Virus record (IMG/VR): IMGVR_UViG_3300030104_006983
Location: 1-28,723 of that record
Direction: 5' to 3' (one strand)
DNA from: a virus
DNA: 28,723 nt
Shown piece by piece: positions 6,487 to 15,570 of this stretch. Under the pieces are notes generated by a model. That model saw only the letters and a list, made by a program, of their open reading frames with translations. It was not told the DNA's origin and made no database searches. The position numbers and the translations under genes were made by a program. Within the stretch, counting starts at the first letter, position 1. Each line of letters begins with the position of its first letter.

Positions 6487-8424
6487 TTAGATTGTACTTC
6501 TGTTTCTTATATCTTGGAGTTGGTCTTGTGAATCCGTCATTTCATCGGTTACAACGAACGCTTTTACGGGGTCTGGTTCTGCGCCAACATTTCCTAACTC
6601 GAACGCTCCTCCCATCATTTCCGCCGCCGGTCCCGCCTCTTCAATAGATGGTGGTGCTGGAGAACTTGCAGATGGAGTTCCGCCTCCTCCGCCTCCTCCG
6701 CCTCCTCCGGATGCGCTTCCTTTTCGTATTGCTTGAATGTTTTTAAATCCAGCAACTATCGCGGCCGCCGCTGCTATTCCTCCAAGTGCCGGCCCTACGA
6801 ATGGGATTGGTGCTAGTGAAGCAAACGCACTCGTTGCTCCTTGGTAAGTCGAAATTGTTGCAGATGCAATCGCCGCCGCTTTTCCCGCTTTTGATTCTTT
6901 TCCGAGAATAGTTGCAAGATTGTCAAAACCTTGTTTCGCCAAATCCATTTTTTGTTTTGTGGTTATTTCATCCCACTTCAATTCTTTCTTTTGTAACGCT
7001 TCTTTTGCTCGTTGATATTTCTTGTCAATCTCCTCTTTCATCAATTCGAAATTCTCGTAATTTTTAATCTTTTCGAGTTCCGCATTGTATTCGATTTCAA
7101 TTTCTTTCAACGCACGCTCTTGCAAATCTTCAATTTCTGCAAGCATATTTTCGTTTTGTAATTCTTTCAACGCTGCATCTTCTTCCGCTTTTATTGCAAG
7201 ACGTTCTTTTTCCGCTTCTTCTCTTGCAAGTCTTGCCTCTTCTTCCTCTTGTGCAATTCTTTCTTTTTCATCTGCAAGCGCTTGAATTCTTTCAAGTTCT
7301 TCCGCTGCAAGTTCATTTTCAAGAGTATTCGTTTCTCTTTTTAGAGTTCGCATTTTCATTATTGAAGCGGTTTCCATATCAATCAACCTCGCTTTTTCAT
7401 CTGCAAGTGCTTTTTCATCCGCCGCAGTTGAATTCGACATATTTGTTTGTTCTTCTAAAATTCGAACCTTCTCCGCTTGATTTGCAAGTTGCTCGTTTAA
7501 CAATTCTTTTTCAAGTGCAACCGCATTTTTAAGTGCCGCAATTCTTTCTTCCTGACTTAATGTTTCGTCTTTCGCTAGCAATCGTGCCTCTGCAATTGAT
7601 TTATTTTTCTTTGCTTGATTTATAACAAAATCATTGTTTGCATCACGAAGTTTTTGAGTTGCTTGAGTTAATTCTCCCGCCGCTTTGGTTTCTTCTTTTA
7701 TCTCTTCAGTTATTCCGGAGAAATTTTCTTTCACATCTTTCAAGGTTTTTGAAATATCTTGCGAGAAAATATTTTTCAAGATTTTTCCGAATCCTGAAAT
7801 CCTATCTCTTATTACATCAATTGCCGCAGAAACTTTCGAGATTGCAACTTGAAGTTTATCCATTCCCTCTTTTGTTGAAGTAAAGTAGGAAACTAGAGAA
7901 CCGAACGCAACAAGAAGAAGTCCGATTCCGGTAGATGCAATTCCGGCCTTGATTGAAGCAAACAAAGTTTTTACTAACGGAATAACTCCTCCGATTGATT
8001 TCTTGATTCCATTCAAAGAAACTCCCATAACTTGGAAATTACCGATTGAACCTTGAATCGCCTTTTGACTTTGCTTTTGCGCGTCTGTATATTTTTTAAC
8101 TTCTTTTGTTGCATCCTTTTGTTGAAGTTTCAAATCTTTCAGCGCAGTTTTTTCACTTTTTATCGCTTGTTTTTGTTGCTCGATTTTTTTAGTTGTTCCG
8201 GTCAAAGAATCCTTCCAAGAACCTTTACCCATTTTTGCTTGTGCCTCTTCAAGTTTTCGAAGTTCTTTTTCCATTTCTACAAGAACTTTGTTTTGGATAT
8301 CCACTTGTTGATTTAATTCTTGAGAATTCTTTTCCGCTTGCGACATCGATGCACTCCAATCTTCAGTGTCTTTCGTCACTTGCTTGATATTGGATTTTAC
8401 CGTCATTACTATTTCGTCCGCCAT
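6487..8424 (-). CDS. Tail tape measure protein
   Basis: A 645-residue protein that sets tail length and sits inside the tube until DNA ejection. Residues 1-130 are coiled coil. Residues 140-185 hold a hydrophobic membrane-like segment (PLVKTLFASIKAGIASTGIGLLLVAFGSLVSYFTS). Residues 240-500 are a long charged coiled coil rich in Glu, Ala, Lys and Arg. A second hydrophobic Ala/Gly-rich part follows (AFASLAPIPFVGPALGGIAAAAAIVAGF), then a run of ten glycines and a Pro/Ser linker. At about 1.5 angstroms per residue the predicted tail is near 95 nm or less, shorter than many siphophages. It lies between the fibre-like gene and the protease rather than straight after the tail chaperone. Confidence 0.85.
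   Translation of the reverse strand: MADEIVMTVKSNIKQVTKDTEDWSASMSQAEKNSQELNQQVDIQNKVLVEMEKELRKLEEAQAKMGKGSWKDSLTGTTKKIEQQKQAIKSEKTALKDLKLQQKDATKEVKKYTDAQKQSQKAIQGSIGNFQVMGVSLNGIKKSIGGVIPLVKTLFASIKAGIASTGIGLLLVAFGSLVSYFTSTKEGMDKLQVAISKVSAAIDVIRDRISGFGKILKNIFSQDISKTLKDVKENFSGITEEIKEETKAAGELTQATQKLRDANNDFVINQAKKNKSIAEARLLAKDETLSQEERIAALKNAVALEKELLNEQLANQAEKVRILEEQTNMSNSTAADEKALADEKARLIDMETASIMKMRTLKRETNTLENELAAEELERIQALADEKERIAQEEEEARLAREEAEKERLAIKAEEDAALKELQNENMLAEIEDLQERALKEIEIEYNAELEKIKNYENFELMKEEIDKKYQRAKEALQKKELKWDEITTKQKMDLAKQGFDNLATILGKESKAGKAAAIASATISTYQGATSAFASLAPIPFVGPALGGIAAAAAIVAGFKNIQAIRKGSASGGGGGGGGGGTPSASSPAPPSIEEAGPAAEMMGGAFELGNVGAEPDPVKAFVVTDEMTDSQDQLQDIRNRSTI
6681..6707. repeat. 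9-bp tandem repeat encoding the polyglycine run
   Basis: Three exact copies of CGCCTCCTC in tandem encode most of a ten-glycine stretch near the end of the tape measure protein. Being GC-rich in an AT-rich genome and repetitive, it is a likely place for length variation between isolates. It probably forms a flexible linker. Confidence 0.8.
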
Positions 8425-8427
8425 TTT

Positions 8428-9348
8428 TTATAAATTTACGTTGGTTTGTAATTGTGTTATTTTTAAATCTGCAACCCATTCAATCGTTGACCTTGTATCT
8501 CCCGTTGCGTTTATTCCGAGATATTTTTTCCCATCTGTTCCAATTGCGATTACGGGTTCTGCAACCCATCTCAATCCGCCCGAATTTAAAACTTCGGAAG
8601 TTCTACTTTGAATCGGAGTTCCTCCTTCTCCTGAAGTTTTTTTCATCGTTACTCCGTTGGATTTAAAGGTCATAAAATCTCCGCGATTTCCAGCCGGTTC
8701 AATTGCAACTCCGAGAATATCAATCTCAAACATCAAAACCGCATTTTCCGGTATTGGATAATAAGAATCCGAAACATTGTTCAAATTCAATCCGGTTGTT
8801 AATGGGATTTTTTCTCCCGGAGGAGTTTTTCCTCCATATAAACAAAAAGTCAATTGTCTTTCTCCAAGAATATCAGTTGAAGTGAATGCTCCGGTTTCTT
8901 CATCGATTCCATTTTGCCCGCTATTTCCTCCGATTGTTATTGAATTATCTGCAAGAGAATTTCCAAGAGTTCCAAGTAAAAGAGAATTTGAAATTTTGTT
9001 TTCAATTTGATTTCTGTTTCCGATTATATTTACCGAGATATTTTTTCCAATCATCAAGTTATTTTGTCCGGAAATTGTTGAGTTATTAACTCCGGTTCTT
9101 ATTTCATTGTTTGCTCCTTTTACTGAAATATTTGATTGTGGAACGATTTCGATTTCTCTTTGTGGAATGAATGCGCGACAAACTTGATTTGCTTCATCCC
9201 ATAAATACCCGTAGGCCTTGCACATCGATTCATCACTCCAAACATTCCCTCCATCAACATCCGTAAAATAAACAACTCCGTCCTCGATATAATCTGGAAT
9301 AGTTTTTTGATTCGGTGCAAATGGAAATTCTGTATTTCTTCTAGCCAT
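8428..9348 (-). CDS. Putative tail fibre/receptor-binding protein with YadA-like head repeats
   Basis: A 306-residue protein. Residues 65-140 show short repeats around Asn, Ser, Ile and Gly (NSTISGQNNLMIG, ISVNIIGNRNQIENKISNSLLLGTLGNSLADNSITIGG). They resemble the left-handed beta-roll repeats of trimeric autotransporter (YadA/Hia) heads, also found in phage fibres. The C-terminal half (about 165-306) is a beta-rich domain with RSTIEWVADLKI at its end, a plausible receptor-binding tip. The N-terminal 60 residues may dock to the tail tip. It lies between the large tail-tip protein and the tape measure, with 2-3 nt gaps. The fibre role is inferred from repeats and position. Confidence 0.55.
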   Translation of the reverse strand: MARRNTEFPFAPNQKTIPDYIEDGVVYFTDVDGGNVWSDESMCKAYGYLWDEANQVCRAFIPQREIEIVPQSNISVKGANNEIRTGVNNSTISGQNNLMIGKNISVNIIGNRNQIENKISNSLLLGTLGNSLADNSITIGGNSGQNGIDEETGAFTSTDILGERQLTFCLYGGKTPPGEKIPLTTGLNLNNVSDSYYPIPENAVLMFEIDILGVAIEPAGNRGDFMTFKSNGVTMKKTSGEGGTPIQSRTSEVLNSGGLRWVAEPVIAIGTDGKKYLGINATGDTRSTIEWVADLKITQLQTNVNL

Positions 9349-9350
9349 AT

Positions 9351-12077
9351 TTAAGGTATTAAAACGAGTTCAACTTTTGCAAGTTGGCCGGGGTTATAGT
9401 TAATTTTATTTACTCGATACGCACGATTCTTAATCATCACAATATCTGAAAAAGAAAATTGGTTAATGTCTGCGGAATTCAATTTGATTCTAACCGTTAC
9501 AATTCTTGTATCCGGATTGTATAAATCGAAATAATACGCGGCAAAATATTTATTGAAAAGATTTAAAACCGTAGGGTTATTTGCTCCAATTAATTGACAA
9601 GTTCCGAAATTCAAATCATTTGAAGTTGGAGTAATTGGAAAATCTGAAAATCCTGAAAACTGCAAATAAGTGGTCGCGTTCTCGGATGATTCTCCGTTTG
9701 CAGATGGAATGTAAAAAGTTCCTGAACTCATTGTTACTCTTCCGTTATCGTATAAGATTCTCGGTTTATTATCAAATCCCTCCGTAGTTCCATCATCTTT
9801 CAGTTTATAAATCGAAGGACACCATAAATCCGGAACGAGGCCATCAAAAGGTTTATTCAAGGTTGCCGCGAATGGAGTTGCTTTTACTTTTGCTTCTCCA
9901 ACCAAAAGAGTTAAATCAGATGCGTCAAAAACTAAACTTCCGTATTCAAATCCTCCAAACGCATTCTTATAATTTTGTGCGGTATAATCATTCGTATCAT
10001 TAACATATAAAAAGTCCGTCTGTTTTTTTAATTTATTTAATGGTTTTAAATTGAATTTTTCGTCATCAATTTTATCTGTCCAATCCTTTGTGATTCCTCT
10101 ACTTTTCAAATCAAGATTTCCTCCTCCTTCTCCAATTCGAGGAAAAATTGTATCGTATTTTTCAATTATAATATTTTTGTTATTTGTTGGGTCTGCAACC
10201 GTCAAAAGATTAAACATCGTCAAGATTCCCTTCAAGAAATCCCATTGCTTCAGTTGCCCTCTTTTCGTCATTAACAAAGAACTTCCAACTATATTCTGCG
10301 TAATTGCGGTAATATCAGTTTTAACCGCAACAGATGAACCGGTCAATAATCTAACCGTCTGCGGGTCTCCCGGATTCAAAGTTATCCATCTTTGCTCCAT
10401 TGTATCTCCAGCCATCAGTAAGAATCCTCCGGTCATTGAAAAAGTTCCGTTTGAATTTGCTCCCGCAGTGAATGTGCTGGAGATTTTATCCGCTGCAGTA
10501 TAACCGCCATTTTTAACCATTTCGACAAGAATATCAACCGCAGTTCCTCCCGTATTTTCCCATCTCAATTCGTAGTTATTGTAATTTACTTGCGTGAAAT
10601 TATTTGTTGAAATATATTGATTCGTTGTGGTATTGTAATCCGCTGGAAGAATCGAGAAACTTGACCACGAGAAATATCCACAAAGAGGAATATTTGTATA
10701 CGCAGAATTTAACGCGATAACATTAGGCCCTCCGCAACTTGATTGTCGGTATTTGCAAAGTCCAACTTGCAAGTTAATCAGCGGAGAAAGTCCCGGTCCC
10801 CAGTTAAAATCCATAAACAAGTTTTGAAAATCTGCGGAATCAAAGAAAGTAGAAGTCCAAGTAAATCCAGCGCCTTCAAAGATTCGATTGATTAGATACT
10901 TTATTTGAATCCAAGGTCTAAACATTTGTCCAAGAGAAGAGAATTCCGGCATCCCATCCGCCGGCCCTGGTGCCGGTGGTGCTCCCGGGTTGCTAGCGAT
11001 TGTTGCGTTATGCGTCCAATCACAAAAAGGATATTTCAAAACTACGGTTGAAGTTTGCCCGGGAACTCCCGCAAATGTTCCCGCCGGTAATGGATTAAGC
11101 AAAGTCAATCCGGGGGTATTATCCCACGAAGATTTAATTGTTGATTTTACGTATGCGTGATTTAATTCATCGAGATTAATATCATAAAACTTTTTATTTT
11201 TCAATACATCTTTTATTTGAATCGTTTCAGAATATAAGTTTACCGTATAGATTAAATCTTGTCCTTTGAAATCAACATTCAGCATTCGAAGAAATCCTTG
11301 AAAAATAGTTGCTCCATCTTCTTGTAAAACTATTGGAGTTTTTCGATAAGGATTGAAGTCGATACTATTTGTTTGAATCGTTGCGGTTATGTCAAAAATA
11401 TTTCGGAATATTTTGTTGTTTCTTTTAGTTCCCGGAAGTTTGAAACTCTTGGAATATGATTGAGTTTTCTCCGCTGCATTTTGAAAATTATCAACCGAAA
11501 GAGTTAGTGGAATTTGCTTTTCATCAAATAAATCTACTATCACTTGCCCATCTGAAAGAGTCGGTGCAACGTAATTTTGAACCCTCCAATTTGTTGTTAT
11601 ACTCGCATCTCCCGCGCCACTTGAAACCGCAAATGTGGTTACTGAATTCGGAGGATAAAATCCCCACTCAAGATTTGTTCCCGCCGGTTGCGCTGGAAAA
11701 GTATAAGTTTGAGAAAGAGAAGTTCCGTCATAAAGAGAAATAGTTATCGGGTCGCAAGCAACTACGGTTTCAAATTTTGCAACATAAAATTGTGAAGGAC
11801 TTAACCCCGTCATTCGCATCATCCATCCGCCAGTTGGAAGTAAAGCCATTGTTGGAGGAGGAGTTGCGGTTGGATAATTTAACGCAGTTGAGGCCCATCG
11901 ATAAAAAAGAAAAGGAGATGTTATCGGAACGTAATATAAAACCGCCAGCGCTTCAGTTGCGAAAAGGGTTGCGACTGAAGTATTAAGTGCAGTAAATTCG
12001 TAGTCCGGAAGATAATCAATCGGAATTTGCGAAGCATCGTCAAAATTTTGCGGGTAAATATAGAGTTCTACTGACAT
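9351..12077 (-). CDS. Large tail-tip/baseplate hub-like protein
   Basis: A 908-residue protein, the largest in the window. The section VIVDLFDEKQIPLTLSVDNF...KTQSYSKSFKLPGTKRNNKIF (about 180-230), followed by DGATIFQGFLRML and YTVNLYSETIQIKDVLKNKKF, is characteristic of tail proteins I recall from Bacteroidota siphophages and probably forms the hub domain near the tube end. Beta-rich carbohydrate-binding-like segments follow in the middle. The C-terminus (RIVTVRIKLNSADINQFSFSDIVMIKNRAYRVNKINYN) is conserved in such proteins. No hydrolase motif is visible. It probably closes the tail tip and contacts the fibre encoded just downstream. Confidence 0.6.
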   Translation of the reverse strand: MSVELYIYPQNFDDASQIPIDYLPDYEFTALNTSVATLFATEALAVLYYVPITSPFLFYRWASTALNYPTATPPPTMALLPTGGWMMRMTGLSPSQFYVAKFETVVACDPITISLYDGTSLSQTYTFPAQPAGTNLEWGFYPPNSVTTFAVSSGAGDASITTNWRVQNYVAPTLSDGQVIVDLFDEKQIPLTLSVDNFQNAAEKTQSYSKSFKLPGTKRNNKIFRNIFDITATIQTNSIDFNPYRKTPIVLQEDGATIFQGFLRMLNVDFKGQDLIYTVNLYSETIQIKDVLKNKKFYDINLDELNHAYVKSTIKSSWDNTPGLTLLNPLPAGTFAGVPGQTSTVVLKYPFCDWTHNATIASNPGAPPAPGPADGMPEFSSLGQMFRPWIQIKYLINRIFEGAGFTWTSTFFDSADFQNLFMDFNWGPGLSPLINLQVGLCKYRQSSCGGPNVIALNSAYTNIPLCGYFSWSSFSILPADYNTTTNQYISTNNFTQVNYNNYELRWENTGGTAVDILVEMVKNGGYTAADKISSTFTAGANSNGTFSMTGGFLLMAGDTMEQRWITLNPGDPQTVRLLTGSSVAVKTDITAITQNIVGSSLLMTKRGQLKQWDFLKGILTMFNLLTVADPTNNKNIIIEKYDTIFPRIGEGGGNLDLKSRGITKDWTDKIDDEKFNLKPLNKLKKQTDFLYVNDTNDYTAQNYKNAFGGFEYGSLVFDASDLTLLVGEAKVKATPFAATLNKPFDGLVPDLWCPSIYKLKDDGTTEGFDNKPRILYDNGRVTMSSGTFYIPSANGESSENATTYLQFSGFSDFPITPTSNDLNFGTCQLIGANNPTVLNLFNKYFAAYYFDLYNPDTRIVTVRIKLNSADINQFSFSDIVMIKNRAYRVNKINYNPGQLAKVELVLIP

Positions 12078-12078
12078 A

Positions 12079-13545
12079 TTATATCGGTTGAGTATTTAAA
12101 GTAATTGATTCCTCGAATTCGAAAGAGTATTGAATGATTGAATCATTCTTTCTTGTTTTCTTTTTATAACTTGAAGTTAGCAATCTAACCGGAGTAATAT
12201 ATCTTTTGAAAATCCAATCTTTTCCATCATCTTCGCTTCTGAAATCCTCCCAAGGTTTGAGAATATAAATCTCCGGTGAATTGATTAAAATCTCGAACCA
12301 ATCCGAAACTTCATCATCAACAAAATCCGTATTGACTTTTATTTTCTTTTTTCCATTAACCGTATATGCTTTTTTTCCTCCCTTCCATCCATACGGATTC
12401 CATTGGTCGCGATTCCAACTTCCTTCCAATTCCGTCCAATCATTTCGTTTTGTTTTAATTGTTTCGCTGGATTTCATATTGAAAGTATAGTAATCCCATC
12501 CTCCAAGAGAATTCAACCAAGTGATTCGAACCGGTTCGTATTTTCTTCCTTGCGGACAATTAACAACAATTGTGTGCAATCTTGAAAGTGGAGTATCTTT
12601 TTTCCCTCCTCCGGCTTTTTCAACTAATTGGAAAGTATAGTGAGTCATACCAAGATTTAACCATCCCGCAAAAGTTGAGTTCCATTGCTTGAGATTTCCC
12701 GGAAATACTCCAAAGAAAAGAATCGATTCCCAACCATAAGCCGCTCCCGAATTTGTGGTTGTTGTTCCTCCGTTTGCATCTATATTATCAACATAAAAAT
12801 TTGCAGTTGTTCCGCCAACAAAATGTCCGGTAATTTGAATTGAAGTCACTTGTGGAGAAAGAGAATCGAAAATTTGATTGAAGAAAGAAATCACTCCGTA
12901 ATCTCCATCATTCGCGTATTGTATCATCGGTGCATCAGATAAAATTCCGTAATAACCGCCTCCAAGTGGTGCATAAAAAGTTTTGTAATCATACCCGAAA
13001 TCAACTCCCGTTCTGCGAAGAACAAAATCGTTTCGCAAATATCCATTCCAAACAAACATCGCACTCCCGGTTGCAGTTGTTGAAGGAATTGTTTGCGCTG
13101 GAAGATTTGCCGCCGCCGCTCCTTCAAGATTCACATTGAATGCAATATATTTCATACAATTTTCATTTTGAGAGTATTTGTCAATTATATGAATCGGAAA
13201 ATAGTAAATCAAATTCGCAACATTTCCTTTGTGCGTTACCGGTCTGAATGCGGATTGATATTTGTACGCTTCATATTGAGGCCCGGTATATGCTTCTGCA
13301 AATCTTTGAATATTAAAAACCCCAACTCCGGCTTGATTCGGAATTGTTTTGATTGTGCAAACTTGAGAACTTGCCGCTGGAAGAGATGCGAAATCTTGAT
13401 TCACAAAAACTCCTCCCACAAATTTAACATTCCAATACGGAGTAGGAACTCCGGTAACAATTGCATCATTTCGCAAGATATAAATCCAAGGAAAAGTTGC
13501 TGGTTCTAGGTCAAATAAAGGTTCTTGTTCGAATGTTGTAGCCAT
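12079..13545 (-). CDS. Distal tail protein, Bacteroidota siphophage type
   Basis: A 488-residue beta-rich protein ending 1 nt before the 908-residue tail-tip gene. The section VRITWLNSLGGWDYYTFNMKSSETIKTKRNDW (about 340-372) and the C-terminal WFEILINSPEIYILKPWEDF and RYITPVRLLTSSYKKKTRKNDSIIQYSFEFEES match a tail protein pattern I know from flavobacterial phages (ITWLN.LGG.D..TF). Tight packing with the hub-like gene suggests that both form the tail tip. The exact role (distal tail versus hub) cannot be decided from sequence alone. Confidence 0.55.
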   Translation of the reverse strand: MATTFEQEPLFDLEPATFPWIYILRNDAIVTGVPTPYWNVKFVGGVFVNQDFASLPAASSQVCTIKTIPNQAGVGVFNIQRFAEAYTGPQYEAYKYQSAFRPVTHKGNVANLIYYFPIHIIDKYSQNENCMKYIAFNVNLEGAAAANLPAQTIPSTTATGSAMFVWNGYLRNDFVLRRTGVDFGYDYKTFYAPLGGGYYGILSDAPMIQYANDGDYGVISFFNQIFDSLSPQVTSIQITGHFVGGTTANFYVDNIDANGGTTTTNSGAAYGWESILFFGVFPGNLKQWNSTFAGWLNLGMTHYTFQLVEKAGGGKKDTPLSRLHTIVVNCPQGRKYEPVRITWLNSLGGWDYYTFNMKSSETIKTKRNDWTELEGSWNRDQWNPYGWKGGKKAYTVNGKKKIKVNTDFVDDEVSDWFEILINSPEIYILKPWEDFRSEDDGKDWIFKRYITPVRLLTSSYKKKTRKNDSIIQYSFEFEESITLNTQPI

Positions 13546-13557
13546 ACTTTTTTTATT

Positions 13558-14121
13558 TTAAAATTTGAAATTTTTTCCACTCATTAAATCTCGCAAATCT
13601 TTTGACATCGCAACTTGAACTTGAGATTCAAATGTTTTCATTGCAAGTCCGAGTGGAGATTGAAAAAAGGAAATTCCCGGAATTCCTTCTCTTTTGATTT
13701 TCTTTCCTATTGCAAACGCTAAAGAAACGTGCGTGATATATCTTCCGGTTTTAGGGTCGCGCCCTTTCAATCCTCTTCTTTTTATCCATTTCACAAGAGG
13801 TTTAATTGGAATAACCGGAGTATTTTTTTTGAATCCTGAACCCGGAGATGAAAGATTGTTTCCTTGATAATCAGTAAAACTTCTTTTGACTTCATATCCT
13901 GAAACTCCCTTGTCAATAAATTTTCCATACATCGCCATCGTCCAAGACAAATCGTATCCGGTTTCTGTTCTTTTTACTTTATATTGAATCGAATTCTCTA
14001 AATTTCCGCCGCCCTTTGAAAAAGGTTTCGCATTGTTTAACCCCGCTTTTGAACGATTCATCACTTGTTTCCCTACTTTATTGAGAAGGGATTCGAGATT
14101 CTTTTGAAATGGGTTAGACAT
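13558..14121 (-). CDS. Tail completion protein, HK97 gp10-like
   Basis: A 187-residue basic protein. The central part AMYGKFIDKGVSGYEVKRS is the usual core of HK97 gp10-like neck/tail-completion proteins (Y..F.d.G...), preceded by an NLENSIQYKVKRTETGYDLSW strand region. The C-terminal half (PIKPLVKWIKRRGLKGRDPKTGRYITHVSLAFAIGKKIKREGIPG, residues 103-147) matches the extended Bacteroidota version. Such proteins sit between head and tail. The neighbour upstream is the tail-terminator-like protein, the usual partner. Confidence 0.6.
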   Translation of the reverse strand: MSNPFQKNLESLLNKVGKQVMNRSKAGLNNAKPFSKGGGNLENSIQYKVKRTETGYDLSWTMAMYGKFIDKGVSGYEVKRSFTDYQGNNLSSPGSGFKKNTPVIPIKPLVKWIKRRGLKGRDPKTGRYITHVSLAFAIGKKIKREGIPGISFFQSPLGLAMKTFESQVQVAMSKDLRDLMSGKNFKF

Positions 14122-14183
14122 TTATTGTTATTTTTGGTGGTATTAATTGAATTGTTATTCTTCCGATTTTAAATTTAAACATT

Positions 14184-14723
14184 TTATTCTCCTTCGCCTT
14201 GGTCAGTATATATCGGAATATTGCAAGTTTGAAAATCATTGATTACTTGAATTTCTAAATTGAAAACCCATCCCGTCAAAAGATTGTCAAATCTTTCAGT
14301 AAAAGGAGTTATAACAAAATCCCCTCCATCTGTAAAATAAGTCGGGTAATTTATATCATCAACCCCTTGTTCTGATTGCGCTACCGAGTGCCGAAATTGG
14401 CCAATAATATCCACGCAAGTTTGAAGAGTTCCCGAAAGAACTTCTTGTTCATTATTGAGAAACGCGGCCGATTGAATATTCTCTTCCGTCCAATCTTCTT
14501 TCTGCGAAACCAAATCCATCACGAAAATTTGAAAAGTATAATTCAATTGACTCAATCCAGCCGATACATTTACCGGATTTATATGCATCAAAGGAAAAAG
14601 TGTATTTTTGGACAAATCGATATCGAAAACATCTCCCGTTGTTGTGGTCGTTATATTCGCGTGATTTTTTCCAATATTCTTCAGCGTATTAATCGCGTTG
14701 TTATATGTTTTGTTTATTATCAT
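14184..14723 (-). CDS. Putative tail terminator protein
   Basis: A 179-residue protein. DIDLSKNTLFPLMHINPVN, YTFQIFVMDLV..KEDWTEEN and TPFTERFDNLLTGWVFNLEIQV give the pattern of small virion proteins upstream of gp10-like genes in Bacteroidota phages. The alpha/beta outline (helix, then strands with a FTIFLMDLV-type strand) agrees with the tail terminator fold that caps the tube. The start ATG overlaps the stop of the -1 frame of the tail chaperone by 4 nt. The assignment is from gene order and pattern recall, not from a catalytic motif. Confidence 0.45.
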   Translation of the reverse strand: MIINKTYNNAINTLKNIGKNHANITTTTTGDVFDIDLSKNTLFPLMHINPVNVSAGLSQLNYTFQIFVMDLVSQKEDWTEENIQSAAFLNNEQEVLSGTLQTCVDIIGQFRHSVAQSEQGVDDINYPTYFTDGGDFVITPFTERFDNLLTGWVFNLEIQVINDFQTCNIPIYTDQGEGE

Positions 14724-15501
14724 CTTGATTCATATTTTTTTGTTACTTTTTTACTTTCGTTCAAATCAACTTCATAACACATCCAAGTTAAACATTCGCG
14801 GAGATTGTGGCTTGTGATTTTTTTAATCTTTGTAATATCTCCATCAGTTAGTCGATATATTATTCCGAACCATCCCCACTTTTCTCCGAAATCATCTCCC
14901 GGACTCCTTTCATCGCCTCCCGACTCAGTTCCATCAAACACAATTGAATACTCCTGAAGAATTCCACTCCTAAAGTCCAAAAAAAAACCAGCGCACTTTG
15001 CACTTGTTCTCCAGTGAGATTCTTCATCAATTCTTTCCTGACTGCAATATTTCCGTTGTATTTTTCAATCGTGTATCCATTCTCTGTTTTCTCAACAATT
15101 GGCCGGTAAAGTATTGACATTATTTCCGGAAGAACATCCGATACATCCTCCTTCAAAAGAGTTTCGATGTCTGCGTATTCTCCGAGTGTAATATCATCCA
15201 AATTCGGGTGAAATCCGTATTCTTTTCCTTCGATTTCTATAATTCGAACAAGTTTAGTATCTGCAAGAGATTGCATTTCGGAAACCTTTTTCAATATCTT
15301 CGAAACATCTTCGAGAGATAATTCTCGGATAACTTTTTTCGGCATATCAGAAAGAACCGTCAAAGTTTCCAACGCATCTTCTGAATTTTTATCTGTTTTT
15401 ATTTTTATCAATTCCGCCCATCTTTCAAGATTGACATCACTCCACGAATTAATAAGATTATAACTTTTGATTTTACCTTCTTTCTGAATTTTTAGTTTCA
15501 T
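14720..15501 (-). CDS. Tail assembly chaperone GT fusion by -1 frameshift
   Basis: Predicted long product: 174 residues of the G frame, then a -1 shift on a run of nine T and 86 more residues, about 260 in total. The -1 frame opens exactly at the T run (first codon TTG at 14980) and has no ATG in front of it. Its conserved part, GEKWGWFGIIYRLTDGDITKIKKITSHNLRECLTWMCYEVDLNE, is what I recall downstream of tail chaperones in Bacteroidota phages. In lambda, G and GT hold the tape measure before tube assembly. Here the chaperone follows TerL and lies about 6 kb upstream of the tape measure. The late leader motif precedes the ATG. Confidence 0.65.
14860..15501 (-). CDS. Tail assembly chaperone G (unshifted product)
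   Basis: A 213-residue, mostly helical protein translated without frameshifting. Its recognisable core is LERWAELIKI near the start and KEYGFHPNLDDITLGEYADIETLL (about residues 94-117), followed by VLPEIMSILYRPIVEK. This text occurs widely in Bacteroidota siphophages near tail genes. After the slippery site it ends with WTLGVEFFRSIQ...SGDGSE, overlapping the -1 frame by about 120 nt. It is expected to be made in excess over the fusion and to be absent from the finished virion. Confidence 0.6.
   Translation of the reverse strand: MKLKIQKEGKIKSYNLINSWSDVNLERWAELIKIKTDKNSEDALETLTVLSDMPKKVIRELSLEDVSKILKKVSEMQSLADTKLVRIIEIEGKEYGFHPNLDDITLGEYADIETLLKEDVSDVLPEIMSILYRPIVEKTENGYTIEKYNGNIAVRKELMKNLTGEQVQSALVFFWTLGVEFFRSIQLCLMELSREAMKGVREMISEKSGDGSE
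14979..14987 (-). promoter_or_regulatory. Slippery T9 run, -1 ribosomal frameshift site
   Basis: On the minus strand the zero frame reads GTT TTT TTT TGG, which contains the perfect heptamer T TTT TTT in the right phase for tandem -1 slippage (Val-Phe-Phe). Slipping gives TTT TTG GAC and enters the 86-codon frame that encodes the conserved second half of the tail chaperone. Overlap, direction (-1) and protein family all agree. Confidence 0.7.
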
Positions 15502-15519
15502 AATATATAATAGAAATTT
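15502..15519 (-). promoter_or_regulatory. Late start-proximal motif AAATTTCTATTATATAT
   Basis: Directly before the tail-chaperone ATG the minus strand has AAATTTCTATTATATATT, identical over 16 bases to the motif before 3268 and similar to that before 18587. Related TATTATATA-type leaders precede 5693 and 6449. The 107-nt gap after TerL is a natural place for a late promoter or processing site. Confidence 0.45.
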
Positions 15520-15547
15520 GTTTACTTTATTTTTTTGATTATATTTG
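15517..15547 (+). promoter_or_regulatory. Consensus Bacteroidota promoter on the plus strand
   Basis: TTTG at 15517-15520, a spacer of exactly 19 nt, then TATATTTG at 15540-15547: a full match to the -33/-7 consensus of Bacteroidota housekeeping promoters. It points against all genes of the phage. A hairpin with a U-rich tail follows about 25 nt after the -7 element, so the expected product is a short RNA of about 50 nt. Confidence 0.5.
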
Positions 15548-15570
15548 CATCAGTTTTCGTTAGAAGTTTG

